A DNA stretch of 64,000 nucleotides from Limnohabitans planktonicus II-D5 (GCF_001270065.2 NZ_LFYT02000001.1:186001-250000), one strand, 5' to 3'. Counted from the stretch's first letter, positions 55,355-64,000 are shown. Numbers and translations: made by a program. Notes: generated from the letters alone by a model not told the origin.

Positions 55355-57432
55355 CCTGTGTTACCTCTCAAAATAGGGCCAATTCGTATGCTGTGTGTGT
55401 CCGGAATTTCACTGTGAGCCAATACCTGCAGACGGGGCACAATGCGCCGCAGCAGTCGCGCCATTTGTGAGCGGATAGGGTCGGGTACCAAAAGACAAGC
55501 GGGCATGCCGTTGTCCTCTTGCTCGCGGCTCAATGCCATGGCAGATTGGCTCAACATATCGGCCACCCCCGGGTCCAGAGCTTGACCACCGTTGGGGTTG
55601 GCCAGGGCCTGCATCAGCATGCGCTCCAACGCGGGGTCCAAGGCCATGACTTCAAGTTCGTTCACGGTTCCATAAATGTGCTGAACAATCGCTGGTGCCA
55701 ACGCAATGCGAATTTTTCGGGCCAGCTCTTCGGGATCATTGATCTGACTGAATTCAGCCAAGGTTTCAATGATGGTGCGCATGTCTCGGATGTGAACAGA
55801 TTCGTTCAAAAGCAACTGCAACACTTTTTGAAACACGGGGATGGATATCAATTTAGGCACCACCTCTTCAATCAATTTGGGCGCCAATGCTGTGATGTGC
55901 TCGACCAATTGCTGGGTTTCCATTCGGCTGAGCAGGCGTGCCGCATGGGTTTGCATCAAGTGTGAAAGGTGCGTTGCCATGACGGTTTCGCAATCCACCA
56001 CCGTAAATCCGAGTGACAGTGAATTCTCTATTTGGTTTTCATCAATCCAAAAAGCAGGCAGGCCAAAAGCGGGGTCTGTGGTCGGGTTGCCAATCACCGG
56101 CACACTGACCCCGCCTGGGTTGATGGCCAAGTGCCGACCCGGAAAAGCCTCGCCTCTTGCAATGACGACACCGCGCAGTGTGATGTTGTAGGCACTGGGC
56201 TTGAGGTCCAAATTGTCTTTGACGTGCACAGAAGGCGGTAAGAACCCCATTTCTTGCGCAAACTTTTTGCGAACACCTTTGATTCGACTGAGTAAATCAC
56301 CCTGTCTGTCTTTGTCGACCAGTGTGATCAATCGGTAGCCCAACTCCAAGCCAAGCGGATCAACGGGTTGGAGATCATCCCAGCTCGCTTCGCTGTCAGC
56401 TGGGACTTGTGTTGTGCTGGCGTCTTCCAAGTTTTGAATGGGTGTTTGTGTCAGTCGCCAAGCTGCAAATGCCAACAATGCACCCATGGGCATAAAAACC
56501 AGCAAAGGCATGCCCGGAATCAAACCCAGCACCACCAGCATGCCTCCCGTCACCCCCAGCACGAGGGGAGACCCCAACATTTGCTCGGCCACTTGCCGGC
56601 CAACATCTTGCTCATTGCCAACGCGTGACACCACCATGGCTGCAGAGATGGAAATCAACAAGCCTGGAATTTGTGCGACCAATGCATCACCCACAGCCAA
56701 CAAGATATACGTGTTGGCAGCCTGGGTGGCACTCAAATCGTGTTGCAACATGCCAATGGTCAATCCACCGATGATGTTGATGAACAAAATCAAAATGCCA
56801 GCGATCGCATCACCACGCACAAATTTCGCGGCACCATCCATGGCACCGAAAAAATCTGCTTCATCGCCCACTTCACTGCGCCTTTTTTTCGCTTGATCGT
56901 TGTCGATCAGACCCGCATTCAAATCGGCGTCAATGGCCATTTGCTTGCCTGGCATGGCGTCCAGTGCAAATCGGGCCGAGACTTCGGCAATGCGTTCAGA
57001 GCCCTTGGTCACAACGATGAAGTTGATCACCACCAGAATGGCAAAAACAATCAAGCCGACTGCAAAATTACCGCCAATCAAAAAATGTCCAAAGGCCTCA
57101 ATCACCGCACCCGCAGCGCCAGGGCCGGTGTGGCCATCCAGTAAAACCACCCGAGTGGAGGCCACGTTCAACGACAAGCGCAGCAAGGTGCTGATCAGCA
57201 ATACCGTGGGGAAGACGGCAAAGTCCAAAGCTTTCTTGGTGTAGGAGGCCACCATCATCACCATCAGCGCTACGGCAATGTTGAGCGTGAAGAAAATGTC
57301 CAAAACCCAAGAGGGCAGCGGCAGCACCATCATGGCCAAGATGGCCACCACCACCAATGGCGCGCCAATGCCTTGCAGCACAGATTGTTTGTTGACCAAA
57401 AGTGCGCGCCACAGCGTTAAAGCAGCGTTCAT
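55351..57432 (-). CDS. flhA: Flagellar export gate protein FlhA
   Basis: This 693-residue protein has about eight N-terminal membrane segments (VLDIFFTLNIAVALMVMMVA, then FVVTKGSERIAEVSARFALD in the conserved FHIPEP loop region: DAMPGKQMAIDADLNAG). A large cytoplasmic C-terminal domain follows that docks chaperone-substrate complexes. ATG 57432 (MNAALTLWRALLVNKQS) was chosen over the longer frame because it overlaps the flhB stop by 4 bp. It forms the nonameric ring of the flagellar type III export gate. Confidence 0.97.
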   Translation of the reverse strand: MNAALTLWRALLVNKQSVLQGIGAPLVVVAILAMMVLPLPSWVLDIFFTLNIAVALMVMMVASYTKKALDFAVFPTVLLISTLLRLSLNVASTRVVLLDGHTGPGAAGAVIEAFGHFLIGGNFAVGLIVFAILVVINFIVVTKGSERIAEVSARFALDAMPGKQMAIDADLNAGLIDNDQAKKRRSEVGDEADFFGAMDGAAKFVRGDAIAGILILFINIIGGLTIGMLQHDLSATQAANTYILLAVGDALVAQIPGLLISISAAMVVSRVGNEQDVGRQVAEQMLGSPLVLGVTGGMLVVLGLIPGMPLLVFMPMGALLAFAAWRLTQTPIQNLEDASTTQVPADSEASWDDLQPVDPLGLELGYRLITLVDKDRQGDLLSRIKGVRKKFAQEMGFLPPSVHVKDNLDLKPSAYNITLRGVVIARGEAFPGRHLAINPGGVSVPVIGNPTTDPAFGLPAFWIDENQIENSLSLGFTVVDCETVMATHLSHLMQTHAARLLSRMETQQLVEHITALAPKLIEEVVPKLISIPVFQKVLQLLLNESVHIRDMRTIIETLAEFSQINDPEELARKIRIALAPAIVQHIYGTVNELEVMALDPALERMLMQALANPNGGQALDPGVADMLSQSAMALSREQEDNGMPACLLVPDPIRSQMARLLRRIVPRLQVLAHSEIPDTHSIRIGPILRGNTG

Positions 57433-58583
57433 GCAAGGCGTCCTTTGGTAAAGCCAGGGCTGTGCGGGTCCAGTTCTTCGGGCACATCGGGAACAGGGCA
57501 AGCGCCAGGTTGCGGGCCTTGACCTGACAGGGACGCCTTGAGTCGGTAGACATAAGACAGCACTTGAGCCACGGCCATGTACAAGGCAGTTGGAATTTCT
57601 TCGTCAATTTCGGTATGCGTAAACAAGGCGCGTGCCAAACGCGGTGATTCCAGCAGCGGGATGCTGTGCTGCTGCGCCGCTTGTCGGATTTTCAATGCAA
57701 TCAAATCAGCGCCTTTGGCAATCACACGGGGTGCACCCAACTGGGTGTCGTCATAGCAAATGGCCACCGCGTAATGTGTCGGGTTGGTCAAGACGAAATC
57801 TGCTTTCTCAACCTGACGAACACTGTTTTGTTGTGCAATTTCGCGCTGTTTGGCACGCCGTTTGTTTTTGATGTCGGGGTTACCTTCAGACGCCTTGAAT
57901 TCATCTTTCATGTCCTGCAAAGACATTTTCAAGCGCTGATGGTGCAGAAAAAATTGCAGGGGCGTATCAACCGCCGCCATCAAAAGAATCACCAGCAACA
58001 AGAGTGCCAAACCCTCCATGAGCCATCTTCCGGCCATCAAAAGCGAGGCTGAATCATGCTGCAATGACATCACGGCCAGCAGGTGTATGTGGTGATGAAT
58101 GTACAAACCCGTCACAAGGCACAAGCCCGTGACAATCAGCACCAGCAAGGCCACTTCTGACAGTTTGTCTTTGGAGAAAAGGCGACCCAAACCTGTCAAT
58201 GGGTTGATTTTTGAAAAATCAGGACCTAAAGGTTTTATGGTGATCAAGAAGCCACTGACGAGCACTGAGGACAAAACGGCCAGGGCACTGATCCACAAGG
58301 ACAAGGGCAAAGTGGCTTTCAAGGCCACGCTGGACAGGGTTTGCACCTGCTCGATCATGGCACTGGGCTGAGCCAATGTCATGGCATTGAACTTCAATTG
58401 CGTGCGCATCATGGACAGCAGTTGGTTCAAGATACCCGGCAGCAGCGCGAACAAAACCATGGCACCACCACCCAAAATGGCCAAGTGCTTCAAGTGCTGC
58501 GAGTGCGCCACTTGCCCATCATTTCGGGCTTTTTGAATGCGTTGCTGCGTCGCGGGTAAGTGTTTGTCCTGGCTTGAAGCCAT
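57429..58583 (-). CDS. flhB: Flagellar export switch protein FlhB
   Basis: This 384-residue protein has four membrane segments and a cytoplasmic domain. The autocleavage motif NPTH is in DFVLTNPTHYAVAICYDD (about residue 266). The N-terminus lacks the long charged start but has the usual TQQRIQKARNDGQVAHSQ. It switches export from rod/hook to filament substrates after self-cleavage. It is 117 bp downstream of cheY and coupled to flhA. Confidence 0.97.
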   Translation of the reverse strand: MASSQDKHLPATQQRIQKARNDGQVAHSQHLKHLAILGGGAMVLFALLPGILNQLLSMMRTQLKFNAMTLAQPSAMIEQVQTLSSVALKATLPLSLWISALAVLSSVLVSGFLITIKPLGPDFSKINPLTGLGRLFSKDKLSEVALLVLIVTGLCLVTGLYIHHHIHLLAVMSLQHDSASLLMAGRWLMEGLALLLLVILLMAAVDTPLQFFLHHQRLKMSLQDMKDEFKASEGNPDIKNKRRAKQREIAQQNSVRQVEKADFVLTNPTHYAVAICYDDTQLGAPRVIAKGADLIALKIRQAAQQHSIPLLESPRLARALFTHTEIDEEIPTALYMAVAQVLSYVYRLKASLSGQGPQPGACPVPDVPEELDPHSPGFTKGRLA

Positions 58584-58700
58584 GGCTGTATTCCCATAGA
58601 AAGGAATTCATTGTTCCAATTCTGGGAAGGTGTGTGAGTTCAAAAAAAGGCAGAAAAACAGATCAATTCTTCTGATCAAACACATCAAATCAGCAAGGGC

Positions 58701-59093
58701 TCAATGTGGTTTTCGATTGAAAACTTTGTGAATTTTTTCTTCCAAGATGGCTTTGGAAAATGGCTTGACGATATATGCGCAAGCGCCTAATTGTGCGGCC
58801 TGGATGACTTCTTCCTTGCCGGCTTCAGCGGTGATCATCAATACCGGCATAGATTTGAGTTTTTCATCTTCTCTGATGGCTTTGAGCAGTTCAAATCCAT
58901 TCATGTTGGGCATATTGATGTCGGTCAAGACGCAATCAAAATGCCCTGATTTGAGTTTTTGAAATGCGACTTGACCGTCTTCAGCCTCATCGGCATCGAC
59001 ATGGCCTGCCTCTGTGAGCAAGCCCCTGATGATTCGCCTCATGGTGGAGAGGTCGTCGACGATCAAAAAGTGTAGATTTCGTGGCTTGCTCAT
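58701..59093 (-). CDS. cheY: Chemotaxis response regulator CheY
   Basis: This 130-residue single receiver domain has acidic pocket residues Asp13/Asp14 in LIVDDLSTMRR, phospho-acceptor Asp58 in CVLTDINMPNMNG, Thr88 in VLMITAEAG and Lys110 in YIVKPFSKA. The close match to enteric CheY (TMRRI, NMPNMDG-type) supports binding to the FliM switch. It lies between motB (11-bp gap) and flhB. No cheA, cheW, cheZ or receptor genes are in the window, so the kinase must be encoded elsewhere. Confidence 0.95.
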   Translation of the reverse strand: MSKPRNLHFLIVDDLSTMRRIIRGLLTEAGHVDADEAEDGQVAFQKLKSGHFDCVLTDINMPNMNGFELLKAIREDEKLKSMPVLMITAEAGKEEVIQAAQLGACAYIVKPFSKAILEEKIHKVFNRKPH

Positions 59094-59104
59094 GGGGGCG
59101 TGAC

Positions 59105-59974
59105 TTATTTTGGGCGAGTGAATTGATGGTCATCGCCGAGCAATCGGGAGGCTGCTTCATAGTTCAAGACGACCACAGAAATTCTTCGGTTGATCGGATT
59201 GCTTGGGTTTTCAGAGTCAAGCAAGTCTGTATCTGCCATGCCTACGATGCGCTTGAGCTTGTTTTGTGGCATGCCGCCTGTGACCAGTTCTCTGCGAGAT
59301 GCATTGGCCCTGTCTGCTGACAGCTCCCAATTGCTGTAGCCACGCAAGCCGCTGCTGTATTGCGTGGCATCTGTATGCCCTGACAAGCTGATCAGGTTGT
59401 TGACTTCTTTCAAACCCGCACCAATTTCTTGCAAAATTTCACGCAAGTAGGGCTTGACCACTGCTTGGCCAATGTCAAACATGGGCCTTTTTGAATGGTC
59501 CATGATGTCGATTTGCAAGCCATCCTTGGTCATTTCAAGCTTGATCTGATTTTTGTACTCAGACAAGGCGGGACGTTTGTTGATCCGCTCAAGAATTTTA
59601 TTTTTCACCTCTTGGAGCTTGCGACTTTCTTCCAATTCAGAGTCGGGTCGACCCGTTGAACTGGCTTTACCTTTGACACCCGCATTGCCTTTGCTCGTCT
59701 CCAAACGAGGTCCACCCCCTGTGATGATGGAAGTGCTGTCCCCTGCGCCATCGCCACCCATCAAGGAAATTTTGACGGGGTTGCTGAAATACGAAGCAAT
59801 GCCTTGCAAATCACCTTTGGAGGTGGAGCCCAGGAGCCACATCAGAAGGAAAAACGCCATCATGGCCGTGACAAAATCCGCATAGGCAATCTTCCAGGCA
59901 CCGCCATGCGCCCCTGCGTTTTTGCCCCGTTTGATCCGCTTGATGATGATGGGTTGTAGTTTTTTTCTATCCAT
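59105..59974 (-). CDS. motB: Flagellar motor stator protein MotB
   Basis: This 289-residue protein has an N-terminal membrane helix carrying the proton-binding Asp33 (WKIAYADFVTAMMAFFLLMW), a plug/linker, and a C-terminal OmpA-like peptidoglycan-binding domain (LISLSGHTDATQYSSG, NWELSADRANASRREL). It forms the stator with MotA. It lies 26 bp after motA. Confidence 0.97.
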   Translation of the reverse strand: MDRKKLQPIIIKRIKRGKNAGAHGGAWKIAYADFVTAMMAFFLLMWLLGSTSKGDLQGIASYFSNPVKISLMGGDGAGDSTSIITGGGPRLETSKGNAGVKGKASSTGRPDSELEESRKLQEVKNKILERINKRPALSEYKNQIKLEMTKDGLQIDIMDHSKRPMFDIGQAVVKPYLREILQEIGAGLKEVNNLISLSGHTDATQYSSGLRGYSNWELSADRANASRRELVTGGMPQNKLKRIVGMADTDLLDSENPSNPINRRISVVVLNYEAASRLLGDDHQFTRPK

Positions 59975-60000
59975 ACGCAGGGTATTTTTTTAGAGATTGT

Positions 60001-60861
60001 TCATCGCTTGGCGCGAACATGCTCTTCCATCTCACTGAACGAAGGGCGTTCGGTTGAAAATAAAACTTTGCGGCCAAACTCGATGCAAGTGGTGGGGTTG
60101 TAGCCTTGCATGCTGGCAAGTAAGGTGGCTTTAACGCACAATAATTTCTTGCTTCTGTCTTCTGCTTGTTGCTCCATCAATCCGCCCAGTGGTTCCACCA
60201 CACCATAGGCAAGCAAAATACCCAAAAAAGTACCCACCAGGGCAGATCCAATCATGGCTCCCAACACGGCTGGTGCTTGACCGACGGAACTCATGGTGTT
60301 GACGACACCCAAGACGGCTGCCACGATGCCAAAGGCTGGCAGACCCGCAGCGACCCTGGCAACAGCCGCAATGGGTGCATGGCTTTCTTGGTGATGGGTT
60401 TCCAATTCACTGTCAATCAAGGCTTCAATTTCATGGGAGTTGAGATTGCCAGAGACCATCATGCGCAGATAGTCGGTCAAAAACTCTGTCAAGTGGTGAT
60501 CTTTGACAATGTTCGGATAGGACTGAAACAACTTGGATTCATTGGGCGAATCGACGTCTTGTTCAATCGACATCAAGCCTTCCTTGCGGGCTTTTTGCAA
60601 AATGTCAAACAAAAGGGCCATCAACTCAAGGTAGCTCTTTTTGGTGTGAACCGAACTTTTCAATGCTGCGGGCATACAACGCAGGGTGGCTTTGATCACT
60701 TTGGGTTGGTTGTTCACCACAAAAGCCCCCAGCGCACCTCCACCAATCACCAACATCTCGTTGGGCAATGCATCCAAGACAACTTTGATGTTGCCCCCGT
60801 GCATGATGTAGCCACCAAAAATGCAGCCCAAAGCAAGCAAGTACCCAATGATGACCAGCAT
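60001..60861 (-). CDS. motA: Flagellar motor stator protein MotA
   Basis: This 286-residue protein has four membrane segments (MLVIIGYLLALGCIFGGYIM, then GGALGAFVVNN, PAFGIVAAVLGVVNTMSSVG and MIGSALVGTFLGILLAYGVV). Its charged cytoplasmic loop contains the FliG-contacting region. With MotB it forms the proton-driven stator. It is 148 bp downstream of flhC in the same orientation; I saw no clear sigma-28 promoter in that gap. Confidence 0.97.
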   Translation of the reverse strand: MLVIIGYLLALGCIFGGYIMHGGNIKVVLDALPNEMLVIGGGALGAFVVNNQPKVIKATLRCMPAALKSSVHTKKSYLELMALLFDILQKARKEGLMSIEQDVDSPNESKLFQSYPNIVKDHHLTEFLTDYLRMMVSGNLNSHEIEALIDSELETHHQESHAPIAAVARVAAGLPAFGIVAAVLGVVNTMSSVGQAPAVLGAMIGSALVGTFLGILLAYGVVEPLGGLMEQQAEDRSKKLLCVKATLLASMQGYNPTTCIEFGRKVLFSTERPSFSEMEEHVRAKR

Positions 60862-61009
60862 GTTGTAAAGCGTTCAATTCAGGTGACCATAGAAAAAAGA
60901 GTCAAGGCTGGGGTGCGCATGACGCCAATGAACACTGATGGTATTTGGTGAGTCACCAGCCGATCGTTCGAATAGATGACCGTTTGCAAGGCTATTCAAG
61001 TGCTTGGAT

Positions 61010-61567
61010 TCACTGCAATTGCAGGGACCCGCTAGCTTGGCCTTTGCCCGCACGTGCTGGCGGTTTACACATGCCGCAGACGAAATATTTGGGATTTTCA
61101 TAGAGGTCTGTGATAAACCGCCCGCTGCATACCTTGCACGTATTCATGGCCAGCTGGTTGCTGTGCATGAATTTCATCAAGCGCCAGGCCCGTGTCACTG
61201 AGAGCAATGGATCAAGCTCCAAATGTGCCATTTGCTCGCTGTAGAGTTCATAGGTTTTGATCAGCAACTCACCATCGTCCAACAGACTTGTTTTTTGCAA
61301 GTAATTGAAGATATTCATGAACAAGGAAGCATGGATGTTGGGTTGCCATGTCAAAAACCAATCGGTGGAAAAAGGCAATTGACCTTTGGGGGGCGATTTC
61401 CCAGCCACCTCTTTGTACAGTTTGAGCAGACGCTCGTAGGACAGTTCGGTTTCGCCTTCGAGCACTTGCAAGCGTGCACCCAGGCCAATCAACTTCACAG
61501 CGCGATCGATTTGACGCGACTCGTTCAACATGCTGCGTTTAGTCACTTGAACCCACTCTTTGTTCAT
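61010..61567 (-). CDS. flhC: Flagellar master regulator subunit FlhC
   Basis: This 185-residue protein begins MNKEWVQVTKRSMLNESRQI. Its C-terminal zinc-binding cysteines (NTCKVCSGRFITDLYENPKY, FVCGMCKPP) are typical of FlhC. With FlhD it forms the FlhD4C2 activator of class 2 flagellar promoters. ATG 61567 overlaps the flhD stop by 4 bp; the longer open frame upstream is not coding. Confidence 0.97.
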   Translation of the reverse strand: MNKEWVQVTKRSMLNESRQIDRAVKLIGLGARLQVLEGETELSYERLLKLYKEVAGKSPPKGQLPFSTDWFLTWQPNIHASLFMNIFNYLQKTSLLDDGELLIKTYELYSEQMAHLELDPLLSVTRAWRLMKFMHSNQLAMNTCKVCSGRFITDLYENPKYFVCGMCKPPARAGKGQASGSLQLQ

Positions 61568-61878
61568 AAGGATTGGGCAACCTGACTGGACATGACGATG
61601 TTGGCATGCAATCGCTTGGTCACGCTGTTGTCTGTTTGATGGCTGAGCAAACTCCATACGGCTTCGTCGATGCCGCGCATGTGGCAAAGCAAGACACTGC
61701 CCGATGCAATTTTCAAGAGCTGACCAGAGGTGATGCTGGCAATCAATTCAGCGACTTCCTCTGAGATGCCCAGACGATACAAAGCTTGTGCCGGATCGTC
61801 GCGAATCATGCGTTGTGCGAGCATCAAATAAGTCAGGTTGGCTTCGCGAATTTCAGTCATCAGTTGTTCATGGTTCAT
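61564..61878 (-). CDS. flhD: Flagellar master regulator subunit FlhD
   Basis: This 104-residue protein has the FlhD pattern EIREANLTYLMLAQRMIRDD and ALYRLGISEEVAELIASITS. It partners FlhC. It heads a minus-strand run flhDC-motAB-cheY-flhBAF-fliA of 8.7 kb with small gaps. Its promoter should lie in the 430-bp region before 62310. Confidence 0.96.
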   Translation of the reverse strand: MNHEQLMTEIREANLTYLMLAQRMIRDDPAQALYRLGISEEVAELIASITSGQLLKIASGSVLLCHMRGIDEAVWSLLSHQTDNSVTKRLHANIVMSSQVAQSL

Positions 61879-62309
61879 GTGTCATTCCCTAGATGCGACG
61901 ATTTCGAGTTGCTTTGCTTAGGCTTGGTGCAAAAAGAATTTTGTCTGGATGTGGATTGTTGAACTCATATTTCGAAATCCGAATAGGAAACTGGCTGTTT
62001 CATTCATGGATTTTTCGGTCATGTTTGTCAGATCATTGACAGAGCCGATAGGCATTGGCTGACAAGGCGTGTAAGGCTTTTTCACCCGCTTTCTGCTTCA
62101 TTCTTTGACTGGCCTGAAATGCTTTTTGAATTTCATCGCAAGCGCTGCGTGCAGCCTGCGCTGACCTGCGCTGGACTGCGAGCGAGACCCATGGCATTGA
62201 CTTGGCACGCACAAATGGGAGCCCGGACCTGTGTGTCTACCGGGATTACCCGTTTCGCAAACAGCGCTTGTCTTCGAGCCCGTCCAGACCTTTGTCAGAT
62301 AGACACACG
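61879..62309. other. flhD upstream regulatory region, no gene seen
   Basis: About 430 bp without a recognisable ORF. It should contain the flhDC promoter on the minus strand. A 10-bp inverted pair (GTGTGTCTAC at 62230 and GATAGACACAC near 62298) flanks the stretch just before the flagellin relic. Short CTGCG-rich direct repeats lie near 62150-62180. Confidence 0.45.
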
Positions 62310-62480
62310 ATGCAGACGGGCCTGCTCACCCCCAAGGGCATGACCTCACAAGTACGCGGTGTGAACGTGGCCATTCATAACACCCATGAAGCTAGCCCCA
62401 CAGCGCAAAGGCCTGAAGAGTTGCTGGTAAAAAAACCGGCAGCCAAGAAAAAATTCTTGTTTATTGGCTTCAAGGCCTAA
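62310..62480 (+). pseudogene. Decayed flagellin N-terminal fragment
   Basis: The frame reads TGLLTPKGMTSQVRGVNVAI, then HNTHEASPTAQRPEELLVKK and PAAKKKFLFIGFKA before a stop. It aligns with intact FliC (AGLSIAERMTSQVRGMNVAM, RNANDGISMAQTAEGALGKT), with the strongest match in MTSQVRGxNVAxxN. The first ~47 flagellin residues and everything after about residue 80 are missing. The C-terminal KKPAAKKK tail is not flagellin. It lies just upstream of the fliC promoter. Confidence 0.75.
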
Positions 62481-62505
62481 ATTTTGATCTTCCGTTGACC
62501 GATAA
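62478..62505 (+). promoter_or_regulatory. Sigma-28 promoter of fliC
   Basis: TAAA (62478-62481) followed 16 bp later by ACCGATAA (62498-62505), close to the FliA consensus TAAA-N15-GCCGATAA. It lies about 100 bp before the fliC start codon. FliA is encoded in the window. The TAAA overlaps the stop codon of the flagellin relic. Confidence 0.75.
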
Positions 62506-62607
62506 ATAACTCAGAAGCAGATGATTTGTTCAATTGCAAAAAGGCGAGTGTGTCCTTTTCAATTGAGCGCTTCATTTGTTTCATTTTTTTATCACCAGGA
62601 GTTCCAA

Positions 62608-63468
62608 ATGGCTTCAACCATCAACACCAATATTTCATCCATGAACGCGCAGCGCAGTTTGGGGAATACCCAAAATTCCTTGGCTGTTTCCATGGCCAGA
62701 TTGTCTTCGGGCTTGCGTGTCAACAGCGCCAAAGACGACGCGGCAGGCCTGTCCATCGCAGAGCGCATGACCTCTCAAGTGCGCGGCATGAATGTGGCCA
62801 TGCGCAACGCCAATGACGGCATCTCCATGGCGCAAACGGCTGAAGGTGCTTTGGGGAAAACTGGCGAAATTTTGCAGCGCATGCGTGAATTGGCAGTTCA
62901 ATCGTCCAATGCCACCAACTCCACTTCAGACAAAAAATCACTTGACACTGAATTTGGTGAGCTGGCCAAAGAGGTGCAGCGCGTATTTGCATCCACCGCA
63001 TTCAATGGTCGAAAAATCATGGGTTCAGATGCCGGCGCACAAATTTTTCAAGTCGGTGCGAACACATCTGCGGAAAACCAAATCACGGTGACAACGACAA
63101 ACATGACAACCCAAACTGATTTGACAGCAGTTGCCGGAACCGATATCGCTGGTCTTGGCAGGGCTGTTATCACAGGGGCCTCAGCGGATGTGTTGGGGGT
63201 GATCGACAAGATCGATACCGCGATCAGCAAGGTTTCAGATGAACGTTCTGTCTTGGCGGCCTCGCAAATTCGCTTTGAGTCCGCAATTTCATACTTGCAA
63301 ATCAGCACAGAAAACCAGTCTGCAGCGCGCAGCCGAATCATGGATGCTGACTTCGCACAAGAAACCGCGAACTTGTCGCGCGCGCAAATTTTGTCGCAGG
63401 CTGGCAATGCCATGTTGGCCCAAGCCAACCAATTGCCGCAAAGCGTCATGGCTTTGCTTCGCGGCTGA
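62608..63468 (+). CDS. fliC: Flagellin FliC
   Basis: This 286-residue flagellin starts MASTINTNISSMNAQRSLGN after CCAGGAGTTCC. The conserved D0/D1 helices are complete: AVSMARLSSGLRVNSAKDDA and AAGLSIAERMTSQVRG at the N-terminus, ISYLQISTENQSAARSRIMD and NLSRAQILSQAGNAMLAQAN at the C-terminus. The variable D2/D3 region is very short (about residues 165-215), so the filament surface should be simple. It is followed by an intrinsic terminator. Confidence 0.98.
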   Translation: MASTINTNISSMNAQRSLGNTQNSLAVSMARLSSGLRVNSAKDDAAGLSIAERMTSQVRGMNVAMRNANDGISMAQTAEGALGKTGEILQRMRELAVQSSNATNSTSDKKSLDTEFGELAKEVQRVFASTAFNGRKIMGSDAGAQIFQVGANTSAENQITVTTTNMTTQTDLTAVAGTDIAGLGRAVITGASADVLGVIDKIDTAISKVSDERSVLAASQIRFESAISYLQISTENQSAARSRIMDADFAQETANLSRAQILSQAGNAMLAQANQLPQSVMALLRG

Positions 63469-63522
63469 TCTCAGTTGGTTGTCAACACTGCCCAGTGTGT
63501 CGGTGGGTAATTGATCTGATTG

Positions 63523-63558
63523 AAAAAACAGGCTGTGAAATGAAGCAGCCTGTTTTTT
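63523..63558 (+). terminator. Intrinsic terminator of fliC
   Basis: AAAAAACAGGCTG and CAGCCTGTTTTTT pair around a 10-base loop (63536-63545), 55 bp after the fliC stop. A T-tract follows on the plus strand. Confidence 0.93.
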
Positions 63559-63587
63559 CTTGAATCCTCCATTTGGGAGGCCACTTT

Positions 63588-63595
63588 GCCGATAA
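63588..63595 (+). promoter_or_regulatory. Possible sigma-28 -10 element upstream of fliD
   Basis: GCCGATAA matches the FliA -10 element exactly, 105 bp before the fliD start. No TAAA lies at the proper distance upstream, so this is only a candidate. Confidence 0.35.
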
Positions 63596-63700
63596 ACAGT
63601 GAAAAGCATATGGCTTTTTTGTTATGCGCATGGGGCTCAGTGGCGGTCAACTTGACGCTTCTGACCCATGATCTTCTCAGTCACACTTAAAGGATGATTC

Positions 63701-64000
63701 ATGCCCATTATTTCGAGCCCTGGCATTGGCAGTGGTATGGACATCGCTGGTATTGTCAATAAGTTGTCTGAATTGGAGCGCCAGCCCTTGGTGCAGTTGA
63801 AAAAGCAGGTCGTCACCTTAGAGTCTCGCTTGTCGGTTTATGGGCAAGTCAAATCGCAAATGGCCAGTTTGCAAGATGCGTCAGCCAAGTTGAACAACAA
63901 CGATGCATGGTCACAATTCAAAGTTACCAGTTCCAATAACGCTGCTGTCAGCGCGACGGCAGGCGGCAGTGCCATGCCCGTTAAACTTGATTTGGAAGTT
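63701..64000 (+). CDS. fliD: Flagellar filament cap protein FliD, 3' end beyond the window
   Basis: The first 100 residues read MPIISSPGIGSGMDIAGIVN, then KLSELERQPLVQLKKQVVTL and RLSVYGQVKSQMASLQDA. This is the conserved FliD N-terminal coil (GxGSGxDI...L...ER.PL). It caps the growing filament and guides flagellin insertion. AAAGGATGATTC precedes the start. It follows fliC by 232 bp. Confidence 0.96.
   Translation, partial: MPIISSPGIGSGMDIAGIVNKLSELERQPLVQLKKQVVTLESRLSVYGQVKSQMASLQDASAKLNNNDAWSQFKVTSSNNAAVSATAGGSAMPVKLDLEV

Overview
This window looks like a chromosomal segment of a motile, GC-rich betaproteobacterium, most likely Burkholderiales and probably Comamonadaceae. The assignment rests on gene content and protein style: monomeric NADP isocitrate dehydrogenase, a TorF-type porin with glnK and amtB, a DUF2788/DUF2189 pair, a fused indolepyruvate:ferredoxin oxidoreductase and flhDC-type flagellar control. 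A GCTGCCCCCCGAGGGGG-type repeat, which I recall from Comamonadaceae genomes, supports it. No rRNA, tRNA, CRISPR array, prophage or complete insertion sequence was seen.

Layout. 1-9.4 kb: 3' part of mnmG, glutamate dehydrogenase, an Lrp regulator divergent from the indolepyruvate oxidoreductase, a seven-unit palindromic repeat array, then minCDE with DnaA-box-like sites upstream. 9.6-15.7 kb: small membrane proteins, a Spy/CpxP-like protein, a divergent copper chaperone and copper ATPase, and a VirK/YbjX protein. 16-25 kb: monomeric ICDH, a flavocytochrome c-type flavoprotein, ComM, and a porin-glnK-amtB operon behind a clear sigma-54 -24/-12 promoter. 25-30 kb: an AT-richer 1168-residue Bap-like adhesin between two direct copies of the amtB 3' end. 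30-46 kb: SMP-30 lactonase, GST, BirA, a serine hydrolase, a SET-domain protein divergent from a topoisomerase III with a histone-like linker and SWIB domain, a GT39 glycosyltransferase, and PutA.

47-64 kb is a flagellar island: flgGHIJKL on the plus strand converges on a minus-strand run flhD-flhC-motA-motB-cheY-flhB-flhA-flhF-fliA. A flagellin relic, fliC and the start of fliD diverge from flhD. Early rod and hook genes, flhG, cheZ and flgM are not in the window.

The most unusual feature is a palindromic repeat family (arms around GTAGGTCGGCACTC and AGTCCGACATGG; termini like ATTGATTCGGCCCTGTGAAG). It occurs at about ten places in 64 kb. It is expanded internally to two, four or seven units of about 100 bp, fills every convergent gap longer than 50 bp except one that holds a different palindromic repeat, supplies the stop codon of two genes, and sits in frame inside putA. 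A second, 233-bp MITE-like element with inverted CTAG-starting ends lies directly upstream of flgG. Starts were chosen from family N-termini and visible ribosome-binding sites. All functional names come from protein sequence recognition without database searching.
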